Shown piece by piece: positions 8,337 to 19,027 of a stretch of 64,000 bases of DNA. How positions within the stretch are numbered: position 1 is the first letter of the stretch; every line of letters begins with the position of its first letter. The notes beneath the pieces were generated by a model. That model was not told where the DNA came from. It ran no database searches and saw only the letters and a list, made by a program, of their open reading frames with translations. The translations under genes were made by a program, and so were the position numbers. This stretch comes from a virus, in the IMG/VR virus record IMGVR_UViG_3300032093_000099, positions 1 through 64,000 of that record; one strand, given 5' to 3'.

Positions 8337-10037
8337 ATGGCTCTTCAGATTTTTAAGTACAATAGAATTCAATTTGACCAACTTTACAGTGATGTAAGGA
8401 GTTTCATGACCACGAAATTCTTACAGGTCGGCGAAGTGTTTTCTCCAGCAAGTGCATACGGACAGCTTCTGTATGTAATCCTAGATCTTGCTCGTCTGAT
8501 GTTTTACTACATCGAGGATAGTATCACAGAGTTGAACATTATGACAGCTGGACGCAGCCAGTCTATCATTGGCCTCGCAAGACTTGCTGGTCACAATCCA
8601 ACAAGATCCATTGCTGCATCAGGAACTTTGATGTTGGGGTACAACGGTACCACCGTTGATATGTACGGCAACACAGTGATCATTCCCAATTACTCAAAGT
8701 TGGTTGACCAAAACACTGGCCTGAATTACCTCATTACCACAAACACCGAGGAAGTTCGTATTAACTTATCGGGCAAGCAAACCGTAGAAGTTAAAGTAAC
8801 ACAGGGCAGCTTTGAAGTTCAGACTGTCACAGGAACAGGTAGACCTCTACAATCTTACAACATAAAGCCGAAAAAAGGGAATCAGATCGATAACTTCATC
8901 TATAGAATATACGTAAACAATGAACAGTGGAAAAACTATGATTCTCTATACGATATTCCTTACGATGCACCGGGTGTAATTGTTAAAACTGGGATGGACA
9001 CCGGAATTGACATATTCTTTGGCAACCTTTACTTCGGAAGAATTCCAGAAGTCGGGTCTGTCATACGAGTCGAGTATTTAGTCTCAGACGGAGACGCAGG
9101 AAACATATTGATGGACGAAATTCCAAACTTTGAATGGGAAGACGATGGTTTTGACTTGGCAGGAAACACGGTAGATCTCAACGCTATCATAAAGATTGGT
9201 ATGGGAAAACCAATCATATTTGGTTCTGACGCCGAACCGCTTTTCTTAACACGAGTTTTGGCTCCTAAAACATCAAGGGCTTATGTGTTGGCAAACGCCG
9301 ATTCATATGTTTACTTCTTAGAAAAATACAACTTCTTCGCGGTCGTCGATGCCTTCAACACATTTGAAGACAATGATGTATCCGACGATAATGTGGTTTA
9401 TCTATTTTTGATTCCTGATGTGAACAAACGAAAACCAAGCAACTCCAACTACTACACAATACCTCAATCGCTGTTCTTACTTTCCCCTGATGAAAAGCAA
9501 AAGATATACGATGTAATTGAAGAAAGCGGTCAAAAAACATTGAATACGATCGTCAAGATTATCGATCCCATCATCAAGAAATATGTTCTTAACCTAAACG
9601 TCAGGGCATTCGAAGGTTATAGCAAAGATATCATTCGTCAAAACATAATATCCAAAACATCAGACTACTTCTTAAAGAATCGTCGTAGAGACAAGATTCC
9701 TACATCAGACTTGGTAGCAATCGTAGAATCAGTCGAAGGCGTGGACAGTGTAAACGTTTGGTTTATGTCAGAAGAGAATGAAGCATATCACGCAAACCCA
9801 GCAAATGCAAATTCAACGATCGACATAGGTCTCGACGAATTTGGTGACATCACAATAGGAAGAGGAGAACTTGCGCTTGTTCGCGGAGGATGGCCCGATC
9901 GTAACGGCGTTTTCTTAGAAGACAGCACGAGTCAATCCAAACCAAGTACAATCAACATATCATTTGGTAAAGATACTCCTAAGTCATTGAACTTAGAGAT
10001 CCACCGCATCAACATAGATAACATTAAGAATGGCTAA
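8337..10037 (+). CDS. 6: gp6/J-like baseplate wedge protein
   Basis: A 566-residue protein of the baseplate J/gp6 class. The N-terminal helical part contains 'LLYVILDLARLMFYYIEDSI' (about 45-64) and the 'GLARLAGHNPTRSIAASGTL' junction, where J-like proteins pass from helix into the β domain. The C-terminus has 'RRRDKIPTSDLVAIVESVEGVDSVNV' characteristics of the terminal wedge domain. gp6 dimerises into the ring that holds the baseplate together and changes shape at contraction. It follows gp25 directly, and its end overlaps the next gene by 8 bases. Confidence 0.85.
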   Translation: MALQIFKYNRIQFDQLYSDVRSFMTTKFLQVGEVFSPASAYGQLLYVILDLARLMFYYIEDSITELNIMTAGRSQSIIGLARLAGHNPTRSIAASGTLMLGYNGTTVDMYGNTVIIPNYSKLVDQNTGLNYLITTNTEEVRINLSGKQTVEVKVTQGSFEVQTVTGTGRPLQSYNIKPKKGNQIDNFIYRIYVNNEQWKNYDSLYDIPYDAPGVIVKTGMDTGIDIFFGNLYFGRIPEVGSVIRVEYLVSDGDAGNILMDEIPNFEWEDDGFDLAGNTVDLNAIIKIGMGKPIIFGSDAEPLFLTRVLAPKTSRAYVLANADSYVYFLEKYNFFAVVDAFNTFEDNDVSDDNVVYLFLIPDVNKRKPSNSNYYTIPQSLFLLSPDEKQKIYDVIEESGQKTLNTIVKIIDPIIKKYVLNLNVRAFEGYSKDIIRQNIISKTSDYFLKNRRRDKIPTSDLVAIVESVEGVDSVNVWFMSEENEAYHANPANANSTIDIGLDEFGDITIGRGELALVRGGWPDRNGVFLEDSTSQSKPSTINISFGKDTPKSLNLEIHRINIDNIKNG

Positions 10038-10347
10038 CTTAGAGGTAAACATAATTGAGAAAACATACGAGGATCCAAACCCAGACATCAAGATGGGAGC
10101 GTATCTTACGAGGAAAAGTTTCTATGAAGCTCTTGTGCACCAGCAAGATGACCTAAAAAACATAGGATATGACTGGCGTCCAAACTTGATGAAAAAATCT
10201 TTGTCTAAGTACCTTCTTGCGAACAAAGATGTAGAAGCGGTTGTCGTTCAGTACACAAAGTTACTTACTTTTATTGTCGACACGATTCAGCAAATCAGAA
10301 AGAGCATAAACTATGCGGTCGACAAAAAATATAAGTACATCTCTTAA
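10030..10347 (+). CDS. Small wedge-associated protein, unassigned
   Basis: A 105-residue, mostly helical protein between the gp6-like gene (8-base overlap) and a 2169-aa wedge/fibre gene (one-base TAATG overlap). Tight coupling on both sides suggests stoichiometric assembly with them. It contains 'YLTRKSFYEALVHQQDDL' and a C-terminal helix rich in Lys and Tyr. Its size and position could fit a small bridging wedge subunit (a gp53-like role), but no sequence signature supports naming it. Confidence 0.5.
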   Translation: MANLEVNIIEKTYEDPNPDIKMGAYLTRKSFYEALVHQQDDLKNIGYDWRPNLMKKSLSKYLLANKDVEAVVVQYTKLLTFIVDTIQQIRKSINYAVDKKYKYIS

Positions 10348-13300
10348 TGCTACTTACCAACAGGTTTAACTTCTTCAACAAGAATGGGGACAACTTAAAT
10401 CCTCAGAAAAGACAGGCTACGACTGTCTTAATTGTTGACGAGACACAGTTTCCTGGAATTGGAGCCGTCATAAATGCGTATACGAATTTCGAAGGTCAAG
10501 TCGTATACATCGAGATCATAGACGGAGGAACCGGCTATGATACTTCATCATACTTAGAGATCCGAAGCATTGACAACGAAAATCTCTTGTTCACTATTCC
10601 AAGCACAGACATTACATTTGGTGTGAACGGCGAGATTGAAGCAATCGCGCTTCCTGCTTCGATCAACAATAACGATTTTCCAAGTCCATCATTGGACTAC
10701 ATATTGGACTATAGTCTGGAAAGAGTCTCAACTGGGTTGATCGCTGTGGATCAGATATACATTCTGGAGAATGTTTACGATTCAACAGGCAGCACTGGAA
10801 CACTTTCGTACGGACAAAGCGGTTACACTTATCCAAGAACAGAGAACTATGGTCCTTTCAATATCAATTCTTATTCAGCAAACGGCACAAGCGGCAAGGT
10901 AGAAATAGAGAGTTTTACATTCACGGGTCTTGTCAGGGAGTATGATTCAAACACGGTCAGCAGAGTGCCTGCAGCCGTCATATCTTCTCTTGCTGTAGGT
11001 ATGAATGTGACGGGCTCTGGAGTGCCAGCAGATACTTTCATTTATAGCATAAACACCGCAAGACAGACACTTGTACTTACGAATCCTATACCCGCAGACT
11101 CGGTTGGAGAAATATCTTTTACTACGTACTTTCCACACGATCTTCGAGTAGGTTCTAAGATATTTATAGACGGAGGTGCATTAGACGGAGGTTCTTACAC
11201 TCTTACTCAGGTTGATACGTTCAACCTGTACTTTGACACTTCATTGACAGTTTCTTCAACTTCAGGTGCCGGCGTAACATACAGCGTAGTCCCACAGTTC
11301 AAAGCATACGTAGAAGGTGACGAATCATTCTTCTTGTTCAATGTTGACTACAATGTTGACTATCCGACGATCACGAAGTCAAAAACAATCGAGTTTGAAT
11401 TTACACAAGCTGCTTCTTCTGACACGATCCCAACTGCAGTAGTTGGTGGGACGGCAAACAACGTCCTTTATCAAAGGACTGTGTACGAAGACATTCAGAA
11501 AACTCCGTTCACACTTAACATCGGTCACCAAGCTGATGTAGAAGGTGTCTTCTTGACCGTCTTAAGAATCATTGACAATACTTTTTCTTCGAGACCTGGA
11601 CTGTTGTTCTTTGGAATCTATAGAGCTGAGACTGAAGCAGAAGACGAAAGACTAGGTGTCCTCCTATCCAACATAGGTCGTGATGTAGACGCGGAGCAAG
11701 AACTGATTCTTAGAGATTCTGAAGTTGATGAATCAAACGTCGACTACATACTTCTCAACGAAAAGCGAAAAGAAATGCTTCTGCAAGGAGACCAGATCTG
11801 GCCATATATGGGTTCTTACAAAGGACTTGTGAATATGATCAACTGGTTTGGTTACTACGATATTCGCCTTAAAGAATACTTCTTAAACGTAAATAGTATG
11901 GACACAGAATTTGGCAAGTATCGCCAAGTTCCCATAACATTTCAACTAAAGAACAAGAAAGAAAGCGGTCAGTCTATCAACATTGTTCCAAGCAAGCACT
12001 ATCGTAAGACCAGCTTATTTGGATTGTTCTATGACATCGTCAAAGACTCTGGAGAATTCGACGAAAACGGAACTCCTCTGACCACTGATGCTTTTACATT
12101 TACCAATGAAGAGGCTCTTATCAAATTCTTCGCTCTTAAGAAATACCTCAGAGAAAAATTCTTACCTCTAAACTGTCAGATTACTGACATCACAGGTGAA
12201 GGAGTTTACTACGAAAGATATACCATCAATTCTTGGAAAGACGTAGATGAAAGACGTGTCCTTGAACTAACAAGGCCGATTGGCTTTACATGCGAAGAAC
12301 GCGCTCCCATCGAAGATCTTCGTTCGTACTCTTCACAAGCATACTTAAGTCCTACTTTGGAAAAGACATTACAGTCTTTCATGAATAAGTACGACATTCT
12401 TGACATAACGATTACTAATCCGGGAGGTCCTTATACCAGTATTCCGCAGGTTTCTTTTCCTGGGACTTCGAACCAACAGGCCACTGGCTATGCCAAAGTA
12501 AAAGGCTACACTGGATCATATACTCTTTCCAATCCCGCAGGTTTTGGTTTTACCGCCGGAGACATCATAACTCTCGGCGGCGGTTCCTATTCAACTCCTA
12601 TCAGACTCCTTGTGACAGGTGTGACAGGATCTGGGTCGGTAACAGATGTTCAGATACAAAGCGGATACTCGCAAGGTGCAGGATACGCATCTCTCCCTCA
12701 AGCTTTCTCACAGATGCTTGTGGTTTCCCCGGTCGGATCTCAATATGAAGTTGTCAATCGAACCGGTTTCACAGCCTCCGTTAGCGATCTAGGATATGAA
12801 TTAGACGATGTAGTATTTCTAAACAAAGGAATTGGGTATTCTTCTTATCCACAAGCTGTCTTTAGTCCAAACGTAGGTTCTACAACAGCTGATCTTGATC
12901 TTAAGATATATGCAGGAACTCCTGTAGGCAACATCAACAACGGGCTAAGAACAGAAAGATGGAATGATTCACCTAACATACCAGTCGGCGCGGTAGTTTC
13001 ATTGTCAACCGAATTTCCTATAACATGGGATGAAGTTCCTTATTCATGGAATGATGTAGGAGGAAGTACCGACGCAAACGTTATTGCACACATAGATTCA
13101 CTCCCAGGAGGAAACGGTGAAGTAGTTGCTTTAGAGATCGTTAACCCTGGAACCGAGTATAAGTTTACACCGACATTAAAAATAGTCAGTCAAGAAGGAA
13201 GCGGAGCAACAGCTACAGCATCTTTAAGAAAAGGAAGACTGAACCTTTTGGAATACACTGTGACAGCCGTGAACTCGACCGGCGGTGGGACAAATAACGA

Positions 13301-16300
13301 ATTCACAGTTACGCCTGACATCGCTGCGGCAGGAACTCTAAATGTTTCTACCAACCGTTTGGTAACAGGCTCAAACATCGCAGACATAGTTCTGACTTCG
13401 GTCATAACCGCAGGACCTGGCTCAACCATCACAGTAGAGAATTATGATTCTTCTCCTGCTTCTACTTCGGTTGCTATAGGAGATGTTATATTAGTTCACC
13501 AAGGAGTGGCAGTTACAAATGGCGGCTCGGGATATTCTAATGTCCCTGGCGTGAATGTAAATAGTGGGCATACCCGTTCCATTTTTACATGGAGCGATCT
13601 TGGGCGTGGAGAATTCTATCAAATGCAATGGAAAGTCCTATTGACAGAGCCTGTCAAATCAACTGCGCAGTTTAGCTATGATAGTGGGATCCAACCTATA
13701 GATGTTCTTATCGATCACACGGTCGTGCTACCTTACATAGGCAAGTACACCGTTGAAATGATTGTCTACAATACCGACAATAATTTCGCAAATCTGATTA
13801 AGAAGAATTGCGTAGAAGTATACATGCTGGAATCTGACTTTTCTTACATATCAAAGTTTGTTAATGATTGTATAGATTCATGGGATTCTTTGAAGCAACT
13901 GCCAAACACGCAAGAAAACAAGACAGCGCAGGAAATTGAAAACACTCGCTACATCGAGTATAAGTGGGATAATGCCACAGGCCGTTGGGTCAACTTAGTC
14001 TTCAATAACACAGACTGGGAAGACATGAACTTTAGATGGGAAAACTTAGACGTTAGTGATCTATCCGATGTCAACAATTACAACTTTCCATACTGTGAAG
14101 ATTTTTCAATCTTGGAAATCTCGCCTGACGACAATCTGGAAGGTCCTGTCGTAGACTATCTTGAGCCACCAACCGCAGTCAATCCTACGATCGTTGTTCA
14201 AGGGCAAAGAATCTATCCACAAATAGAGCCGCCTTACAACTCAGCAAACGAATGGATCTTTATCCGCAGAGATGATACTATATACCAGCTTGATGTACTT
14301 GACGCAGACTATTCAAACCCAGGATACACTTACATAGAATTGGTAAATGATCCTCCTCTTGCGTTCAAAGCTTCACCGAATACATGGGAGGTTTTACGAG
14401 AAATTGGCGGAACGGTCGTATTGCCCGGAAACAAAATCTACAATGAAGATTCAAATCCAAACGGAATCCAAGTTGGAAAGTTCTTAAAGCTGTTCCAAAA
14501 AAATTCCACACCGATTCGTTCACGAGTTCCTATCAATGGAAAGAACACATATTCTGGACAGCCATCAAGCATCACTCTTAACGGAGAAGGTTCGGATTCA
14601 TCTTTTACCAAAAAAGGTGAAATAGGTCGTATATACAAACTTAGAGACCAAGAGATCAACAACGGTAATCTTATCTGGGATCCTACTACATCAGCTTCAA
14701 CATGGACTATTGTCGCGGCAAACACAAACGATCCTGAAGTTCGTGATCATATAGGAAAGATATACATAGACCAAGCAACAGCTACTTGTAACCCTCTAAC
14801 AGAAATCAGACCCGGTTTTACTAAGATCAAACTAATCGCTTATGTAGACGGATCTCTTAAGTACACGCAAGAATTTAGGACTACACACGTATACTTAGAC
14901 ACAAGCACAGTAGGTGCTGTTTATGATATTTGGAACTCATCTGGTGTTTATGTGATTGATGTAGTAGGAATAGATGGAGGTCCTATCGATGAACTTGATA
15001 CTTATCTTGTAAGTCTTGCTGCTTCAGGCAATGAAGAGATATATCTTGAGTACGAGTACTTAGAATTCCCAACAAGAATTTACTACGGAGAAGAATCTGG
15101 AGGAAATATGACAGTCTACTTTGACTTCAATATGTACCCTTCGCTTGGAGCATTCAATAATGCACAATCGACCGAATTTGATTCCACTGCGATAGCTGAT
15201 CACACAAACTGGTTCTTTGACAATGGGATAGCGTCTGGTGACTTCTCCATGGAGGTCTCGCAAGTGGGTACATGGCAAGGAGGTGTGGGAACTATTCTAA
15301 CGGTATCAGACACAGACAGCGATCTTTTAAGATCATCTTCATCTTTCGTGGTTTGTCAAAGAAACTTCGACGAAGATTCTGCCGAAAGAAAACTCGGAAC
15401 AGAAATCATAACTTGGCAAAACTACCAAAGTACTCTTTGGGAAGAATCATGTGGTCTTTCTTGGAATACTGTTGATTACGCAACTCCTTACTGGTGTAAC
15501 TTCATCATTGATGAAGTTGTTCAAAACAGCGGCCTGCAATTCAATGAAGATGATGTATACAACTTTGACGGAATTGTCGGTGGTATGAGTAACGCTCAGA
15601 TATTCACACAAGCTCTTTTTGAATTGAACAACAGCACAGAGGGCGGTCTTGCTAGATTCAACTACTATCCTATTTCCGAATCAGACATATCTTTAATACC
15701 CGCAGTAATTAACACATACGAATCGTCAAACTCTTTCACAACGAACGCTCCTGTTGCGATCGGTGACGTTGTGTACGGAAATCCTTTTGCTCCTGTATCT
15801 TCTGTCACAGGAATATCAGGAACAACAGTTACTTTGGACCAAGACATAGTAAAGAAAGCAACTTTCATAGGAGACTGTTCCGCTGGGGGCTATACGATTA
15901 CAAACATAACGGGTCTTTTAGAAAATCAAATCATACCCGGTGATGTAATTACATCTTCCACTTTGCCTTCATATCCATCAGCAGGGGCGACGGTAACAAA
16001 CATACTTGTGCAGCAAGGAAAGGTTAGAGAAATATCATTATCATCTTCTTGTACAGCAAATGGAGATGACATAACATTTTACGCAGAGTGGGAAACTAGT
16101 TCGATATCAACACAGATACTGGCAGGAGGTACAGGAACAATGTTCAAGATCGTTGCTCAGGCAAAGACACCAAGCGTTGATTGTTTGGGCTACTTAACAG
16201 GCGAAGGTGGTCTTACATTTGAAACACCAGATGGCAACTCATCGGCGCTTTCACATTCTTTCCCAACAGGCAACTACTATTCGTGGTTAGGGTTTGGACC

Positions 16301-16856
16301 GAACAAAGTAGGCAGTTTCTTAAACGGCTTGAATGACTTTGTCATAAACTATCGCAACATACAAGTTTACCTTGAAGAAGGACTTAGCCCATTCGGCTAC
16401 CGTGGTTGGTATCCTGCACAAGAGTTACCCCTGCAGTATTCTTACATAGGAAGTTCTTCGTTTGTAAACCCAGTAGGTGGTACTGGTCCTATTTATACTT
16501 TTGACAATAGACTAGAGGCGCCAGGTGAATCAGAAAGACTACCTTATGAAAGATCAATAGGCGGAGCTCTAACGTGGGAAGAAACTTGGGCAGGAGACAC
16601 TAACGGAAGATTTCCAATAGGTTCTTCGGTAATACTAACATCTGACACATCAAAGATTGCAGGAAAGAGCAAGTACCTATGGAGGATCAAGGAAGGTGAT
16701 GACATATTGGTTGAAACAACCGATTCAAAGATTATGTGGACGTTTACATATCCAGGTGTCTTTGGCGTTGAACTTACTATTGAAGATACAAACGGAAACA
16801 CAACCGTTAGACAAAAAGATACTTTCATAGAAGTAAATGAGTCCACTGGATCGTAA
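10347..16856 (+). CDS. Giant baseplate wedge/fibre protein with GGxGY repeats and C-terminal PKD-like domain
   Basis: A 2169-residue protein, probably the outer wedge or fibre-bearing component (a gp7- or tail-protein-I-like role by gene order). Residues about 440-530 include 'RKEMLLQGDQIWPYMGSYKG', resembling the helical core of tail protein I-like proteins. At least five β units share a G-[GT]-x-Y-x-x-x-P pattern: near residues 58 (GGTGYDTSS), 690 (GGPYTSIPQVSF), 825 (GIGYSSYPQAVF), 930 (GTEYKFTPTLKI) and 1056 (GGSGYSNVPGVNV). The last about 75 residues ('YLWRIKEGDDI' through 'PGVFGVELTIEDTNGN') look like a PKD-type β-sandwich. The C-terminus overlaps the next gene by 20 bases. Confidence 0.65.
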   Translation: MLLTNRFNFFNKNGDNLNPQKRQATTVLIVDETQFPGIGAVINAYTNFEGQVVYIEIIDGGTGYDTSSYLEIRSIDNENLLFTIPSTDITFGVNGEIEAIALPASINNNDFPSPSLDYILDYSLERVSTGLIAVDQIYILENVYDSTGSTGTLSYGQSGYTYPRTENYGPFNINSYSANGTSGKVEIESFTFTGLVREYDSNTVSRVPAAVISSLAVGMNVTGSGVPADTFIYSINTARQTLVLTNPIPADSVGEISFTTYFPHDLRVGSKIFIDGGALDGGSYTLTQVDTFNLYFDTSLTVSSTSGAGVTYSVVPQFKAYVEGDESFFLFNVDYNVDYPTITKSKTIEFEFTQAASSDTIPTAVVGGTANNVLYQRTVYEDIQKTPFTLNIGHQADVEGVFLTVLRIIDNTFSSRPGLLFFGIYRAETEAEDERLGVLLSNIGRDVDAEQELILRDSEVDESNVDYILLNEKRKEMLLQGDQIWPYMGSYKGLVNMINWFGYYDIRLKEYFLNVNSMDTEFGKYRQVPITFQLKNKKESGQSINIVPSKHYRKTSLFGLFYDIVKDSGEFDENGTPLTTDAFTFTNEEALIKFFALKKYLREKFLPLNCQITDITGEGVYYERYTINSWKDVDERRVLELTRPIGFTCEERAPIEDLRSYSSQAYLSPTLEKTLQSFMNKYDILDITITNPGGPYTSIPQVSFPGTSNQQATGYAKVKGYTGSYTLSNPAGFGFTAGDIITLGGGSYSTPIRLLVTGVTGSGSVTDVQIQSGYSQGAGYASLPQAFSQMLVVSPVGSQYEVVNRTGFTASVSDLGYELDDVVFLNKGIGYSSYPQAVFSPNVGSTTADLDLKIYAGTPVGNINNGLRTERWNDSPNIPVGAVVSLSTEFPITWDEVPYSWNDVGGSTDANVIAHIDSLPGGNGEVVALEIVNPGTEYKFTPTLKIVSQEGSGATATASLRKGRLNLLEYTVTAVNSTGGGTNNEFTVTPDIAAAGTLNVSTNRLVTGSNIADIVLTSVITAGPGSTITVENYDSSPASTSVAIGDVILVHQGVAVTNGGSGYSNVPGVNVNSGHTRSIFTWSDLGRGEFYQMQWKVLLTEPVKSTAQFSYDSGIQPIDVLIDHTVVLPYIGKYTVEMIVYNTDNNFANLIKKNCVEVYMLESDFSYISKFVNDCIDSWDSLKQLPNTQENKTAQEIENTRYIEYKWDNATGRWVNLVFNNTDWEDMNFRWENLDVSDLSDVNNYNFPYCEDFSILEISPDDNLEGPVVDYLEPPTAVNPTIVVQGQRIYPQIEPPYNSANEWIFIRRDDTIYQLDVLDADYSNPGYTYIELVNDPPLAFKASPNTWEVLREIGGTVVLPGNKIYNEDSNPNGIQVGKFLKLFQKNSTPIRSRVPINGKNTYSGQPSSITLNGEGSDSSFTKKGEIGRIYKLRDQEINNGNLIWDPTTSASTWTIVAANTNDPEVRDHIGKIYIDQATATCNPLTEIRPGFTKIKLIAYVDGSLKYTQEFRTTHVYLDTSTVGAVYDIWNSSGVYVIDVVGIDGGPIDELDTYLVSLAASGNEEIYLEYEYLEFPTRIYYGEESGGNMTVYFDFNMYPSLGAFNNAQSTEFDSTAIADHTNWFFDNGIASGDFSMEVSQVGTWQGGVGTILTVSDTDSDLLRSSSSFVVCQRNFDEDSAERKLGTEIITWQNYQSTLWEESCGLSWNTVDYATPYWCNFIIDEVVQNSGLQFNEDDVYNFDGIVGGMSNAQIFTQALFELNNSTEGGLARFNYYPISESDISLIPAVINTYESSNSFTTNAPVAIGDVVYGNPFAPVSSVTGISGTTVTLDQDIVKKATFIGDCSAGGYTITNITGLLENQIIPGDVITSSTLPSYPSAGATVTNILVQQGKVREISLSSSCTANGDDITFYAEWETSSISTQILAGGTGTMFKIVAQAKTPSVDCLGYLTGEGGLTFETPDGNSSALSHSFPTGNYYSWLGFGPNKVGSFLNGLNDFVINYRNIQVYLEEGLSPFGYRGWYPAQELPLQYSYIGSSSFVNPVGGTGPIYTFDNRLEAPGESERLPYERSIGGALTWEETWAGDTNGRFPIGSSVILTSDTSKIAGKSKYLWRIKEGDDILVETTDSKIMWTFTYPGVFGVELTIEDTNGNTTVRQKDTFIEVNESTGS

Positions 16857-18204
16857 TCAAAGGCAAGAACGTTCAAAGTTTCCTACGACTGCGAACATAT
16901 CACAGTTCTTGAAAGTGCCTCCCGTTGAAGATGGGAACACACCAACCAATTCCTTGAATCAAGGATTCATATACACTTCCGAAAGCATTGACAGCTACTA
17001 TTACGATACCGAGTACTCTTCGTCTATACTTTCGGTTACATCAAGAAGATCCTCGACGAACGTTGGCTACGTTTACGAGATAGTCGTTGAATACACAGCA
17101 AAAGAAGCACCGTCTGCGACTACACCTGGTTTGTATGGTTCTAACTTAATTAAGAAAGGAGATTTCTTTATCGTCACGTCTTTTAATGATGTTCACAGCT
17201 ATGTAAAGGGTGCTGTTATTGATGTACTTGATGTTGTGGTATCAGGGCCAGTTGCTGATGTTTACACATACGAATACAATCTACTGTGCAACATTAGTGA
17301 AGGCGATCCTCTTTTGATAGAAGTAAACGACAACTTCGTTTGGAAAAGAAGACTTTATACTGATAAGAATAACGAAGTTGACAATAAACCTCCAGCCAAC
17401 CTGCTCTCAACTGTGAGAGAAGACGGTATTTACTTTAGGTGGACCGATCCGACCGACAAAGCTCTTAAGTACAACTTAAGGATCAGGGAAAAAGACCAAT
17501 CAGACGGCGGAGGTATCACTTACTTTTTTGTACCTGGAATCAGATCAATAGGTAATGGCGAAATATCTTTGAAAGTTTTCTTGGGTTCAACTGGTACGTA
17601 TGATAAAGAAATAACCACGGTCAAGATCGAAAACCCAGGTGACTTTTATTCTATAACACCCACTGTCAACATAGTAGGAACCGGGACTGGAGCAAGTGCG
17701 GCCGCTGAATTGACAGAAAGCGGTTCTTTAAGAATCGATGACTTTATGGTCTATGCACACGATTCTTACAACACGATTAACGTTGAAGCTGAAGATTGGC
17801 AGAACGCTCCACAGCTAAACACATACGTAAACATTTTAGGAAATGATCTGTTTGTGAATACGATTAGCGCAGCATCGGACGGCAGATATACTCTTACTTT
17901 CTGCAAGCCAAGCGGAGAAGACTTTTTCTTCAATGCGGCATTTGGCGATAAAGTGCTTTTCACAAAACTATACTTTCATACGGGTATAAAACTTTTGAAC
18001 GGTGGAAGCAACTACCGCAGGAATGCTTACGCAAGATACAAAGAATACCTTCCAGAAGATATATACTTCATAGGGAAAGGTGCAACCGCAAGCACAGGAA
18101 CTCTTGCATACGGTGACTATTATTGGTCAGTATGTGGAATTCTATCCGAAGATAATAAGACATACACAGAATGGACGACAGAGTATCCACTAACCGTAAA
18201 GTAA
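16837..18204 (+). CDS. Baseplate/fibre structural protein
   Basis: A 455-residue β-rich protein that starts inside the end of the giant wedge gene. A fibronectin-like segment (about 185-235) includes 'PPANLLSTVREDGIYFRWTD', typical of FN3 sandwiches. At about 265-285 'VKIENPGDFYSITPTVNIVG' repeats the G-x-x-Y-x-x-x-P unit of the preceding protein, so the two genes share a building block. The C-terminus ends 'YWSVCGILSEDNKTYTEWT'. A host-facing or connector role at the baseplate rim is likely. Its 3' end overlaps the HAD gene by 34 bases. Confidence 0.55.
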   Translation: MSPLDRNQRQERSKFPTTANISQFLKVPPVEDGNTPTNSLNQGFIYTSESIDSYYYDTEYSSSILSVTSRRSSTNVGYVYEIVVEYTAKEAPSATTPGLYGSNLIKKGDFFIVTSFNDVHSYVKGAVIDVLDVVVSGPVADVYTYEYNLLCNISEGDPLLIEVNDNFVWKRRLYTDKNNEVDNKPPANLLSTVREDGIYFRWTDPTDKALKYNLRIREKDQSDGGGITYFFVPGIRSIGNGEISLKVFLGSTGTYDKEITTVKIENPGDFYSITPTVNIVGTGTGASAAAELTESGSLRIDDFMVYAHDSYNTINVEAEDWQNAPQLNTYVNILGNDLFVNTISAASDGRYTLTFCKPSGEDFFFNAAFGDKVLFTKLYFHTGIKLLNGGSNYRRNAYARYKEYLPEDIYFIGKGATASTGTLAYGDYYWSVCGILSEDNKTYTEWTTEYPLTVK

Positions 18205-18755
18205 ACGAGGCTCGCATCAAAGGCGTAGTTTCCGAAAGACTTGCTGTGTTTGATCTGGACGATACATTGATCATTTCAGACGCTAAGATACAAGTTCTTG
18301 ACACCAAAACAGGAAAAGTAATTAAGACTCTGACGCCTGCCGAATTTAACTTTTTCAAGCCCACTTCTAAGCACGCGCTTTCTTTTTCAGAATTCGAAGA
18401 TTTCGAGATTCTCAAAAGAGCTTCTTTCATAACACATGTTCTTGAGGATCTGCAAAAATTCTACAATTCGGGCGTTCATGTGGCTATCGTCACAGCAAGA
18501 TCAAACTCAAAAATGATCCGTGACTTTTTCTTACACAACGGAATCGACATACACCCTGACTTAGTGATAGCTGTCAATGATCCTTCACAAAAACTCAAAG
18601 GCAACATCGCCGAAAGGAAAAAAGAAGCCCTTCACAGATTGGTTGAAGACGGCTACAAAGACCTAATCTTTTTTGATGACAATGATGACAATCTTAGATT
18701 GGCCAAAGAAATCGAAAAAGAAAAAGACGTTAAAGTCAAAACTGTTAAAGTGTAA
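18171..18755 (+). CDS. HAD-superfamily phosphatase
   Basis: A 194-residue HAD hydrolase with all four motifs: I 'FDLDDTL' (27-33, Asp28 the expected nucleophile and Asp30 the acid/base), II 'IVTARS' (about 105-110), III Lys in 'KLKGNIAERKK', and IV 'FFDDNDDN'. HAD enzymes hydrolyse phosphate esters through an aspartyl-phosphate. In T4-like phages the commonest examples are the 3'-phosphatase domain of polynucleotide kinase and small nucleotidases; no kinase P-loop is present here. It heads the enzyme cassette between the baseplate and fibre modules. The start lies 34 bases inside the upstream gene; no later ATG preserves motif I. Confidence 0.8.
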   Translation: MDDRVSTNRKVNEARIKGVVSERLAVFDLDDTLIISDAKIQVLDTKTGKVIKTLTPAEFNFFKPTSKHALSFSEFEDFEILKRASFITHVLEDLQKFYNSGVHVAIVTARSNSKMIRDFFLHNGIDIHPDLVIAVNDPSQKLKGNIAERKKEALHRLVEDGYKDLIFFDDNDDNLRLAKEIEKEKDVKVKTVKV

Positions 18756-18758
18756 TAC

Positions 18759-19013
18759 ATGGTATTGAGGGATATCGCGGAAGGCTGGTTCAACAAGTTA
18801 TTGGATTCGTTAAATCTTCTTGACGAAGAAACTAAGAAACTCGCCAAATCACGCTTATCCGTCTGTACAGACTGTCCAGTCAGGACAGAATCCAAATGTG
18901 ACTCTGATAAATTTCATAGAAAAAACGACGGGACAAAGTTCCAAGGTTGCGGATGCAACATTGAAGCAAAAGTTCTATGTCAACACTGCGAGTGTCCAGG
19001 CGGACGCTGGTAA
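18759..19013 (+). CDS. Small Cys-rich zinc-binding-type protein
   Basis: An 84-residue protein with a helical N-terminus and nine cysteines in the second half: 'CTDCPVRTESKCD', then 'GCGCNIEAKVLCQHCECPGGRW'. The CxxC, CGC and CxxCxC spacing suggests one or two zinc knuckles. Small proteins ending in CP-G-[RK]-W are familiar in Bacteroidota and their phages, which fits the inferred host, but their function is not known to me. The gene lies between the HAD and PhoH genes with no room for separate promoters. Confidence 0.65.
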   Translation: MVLRDIAEGWFNKLLDSLNLLDEETKKLAKSRLSVCTDCPVRTESKCDSDKFHRKNDGTKFQGCGCNIEAKVLCQHCECPGGRW

Positions 19014-19027
19014 AAAATACAAATCAT

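Noticed and set aside
18977-19027. Upstream in-frame ATG for the PhoH gene
   Set aside because: It would overlap the Cys-rich gene by 37 bases and add 17 residues unlike PhoH; ATG 19028 sits just after that gene with an A-rich leader.
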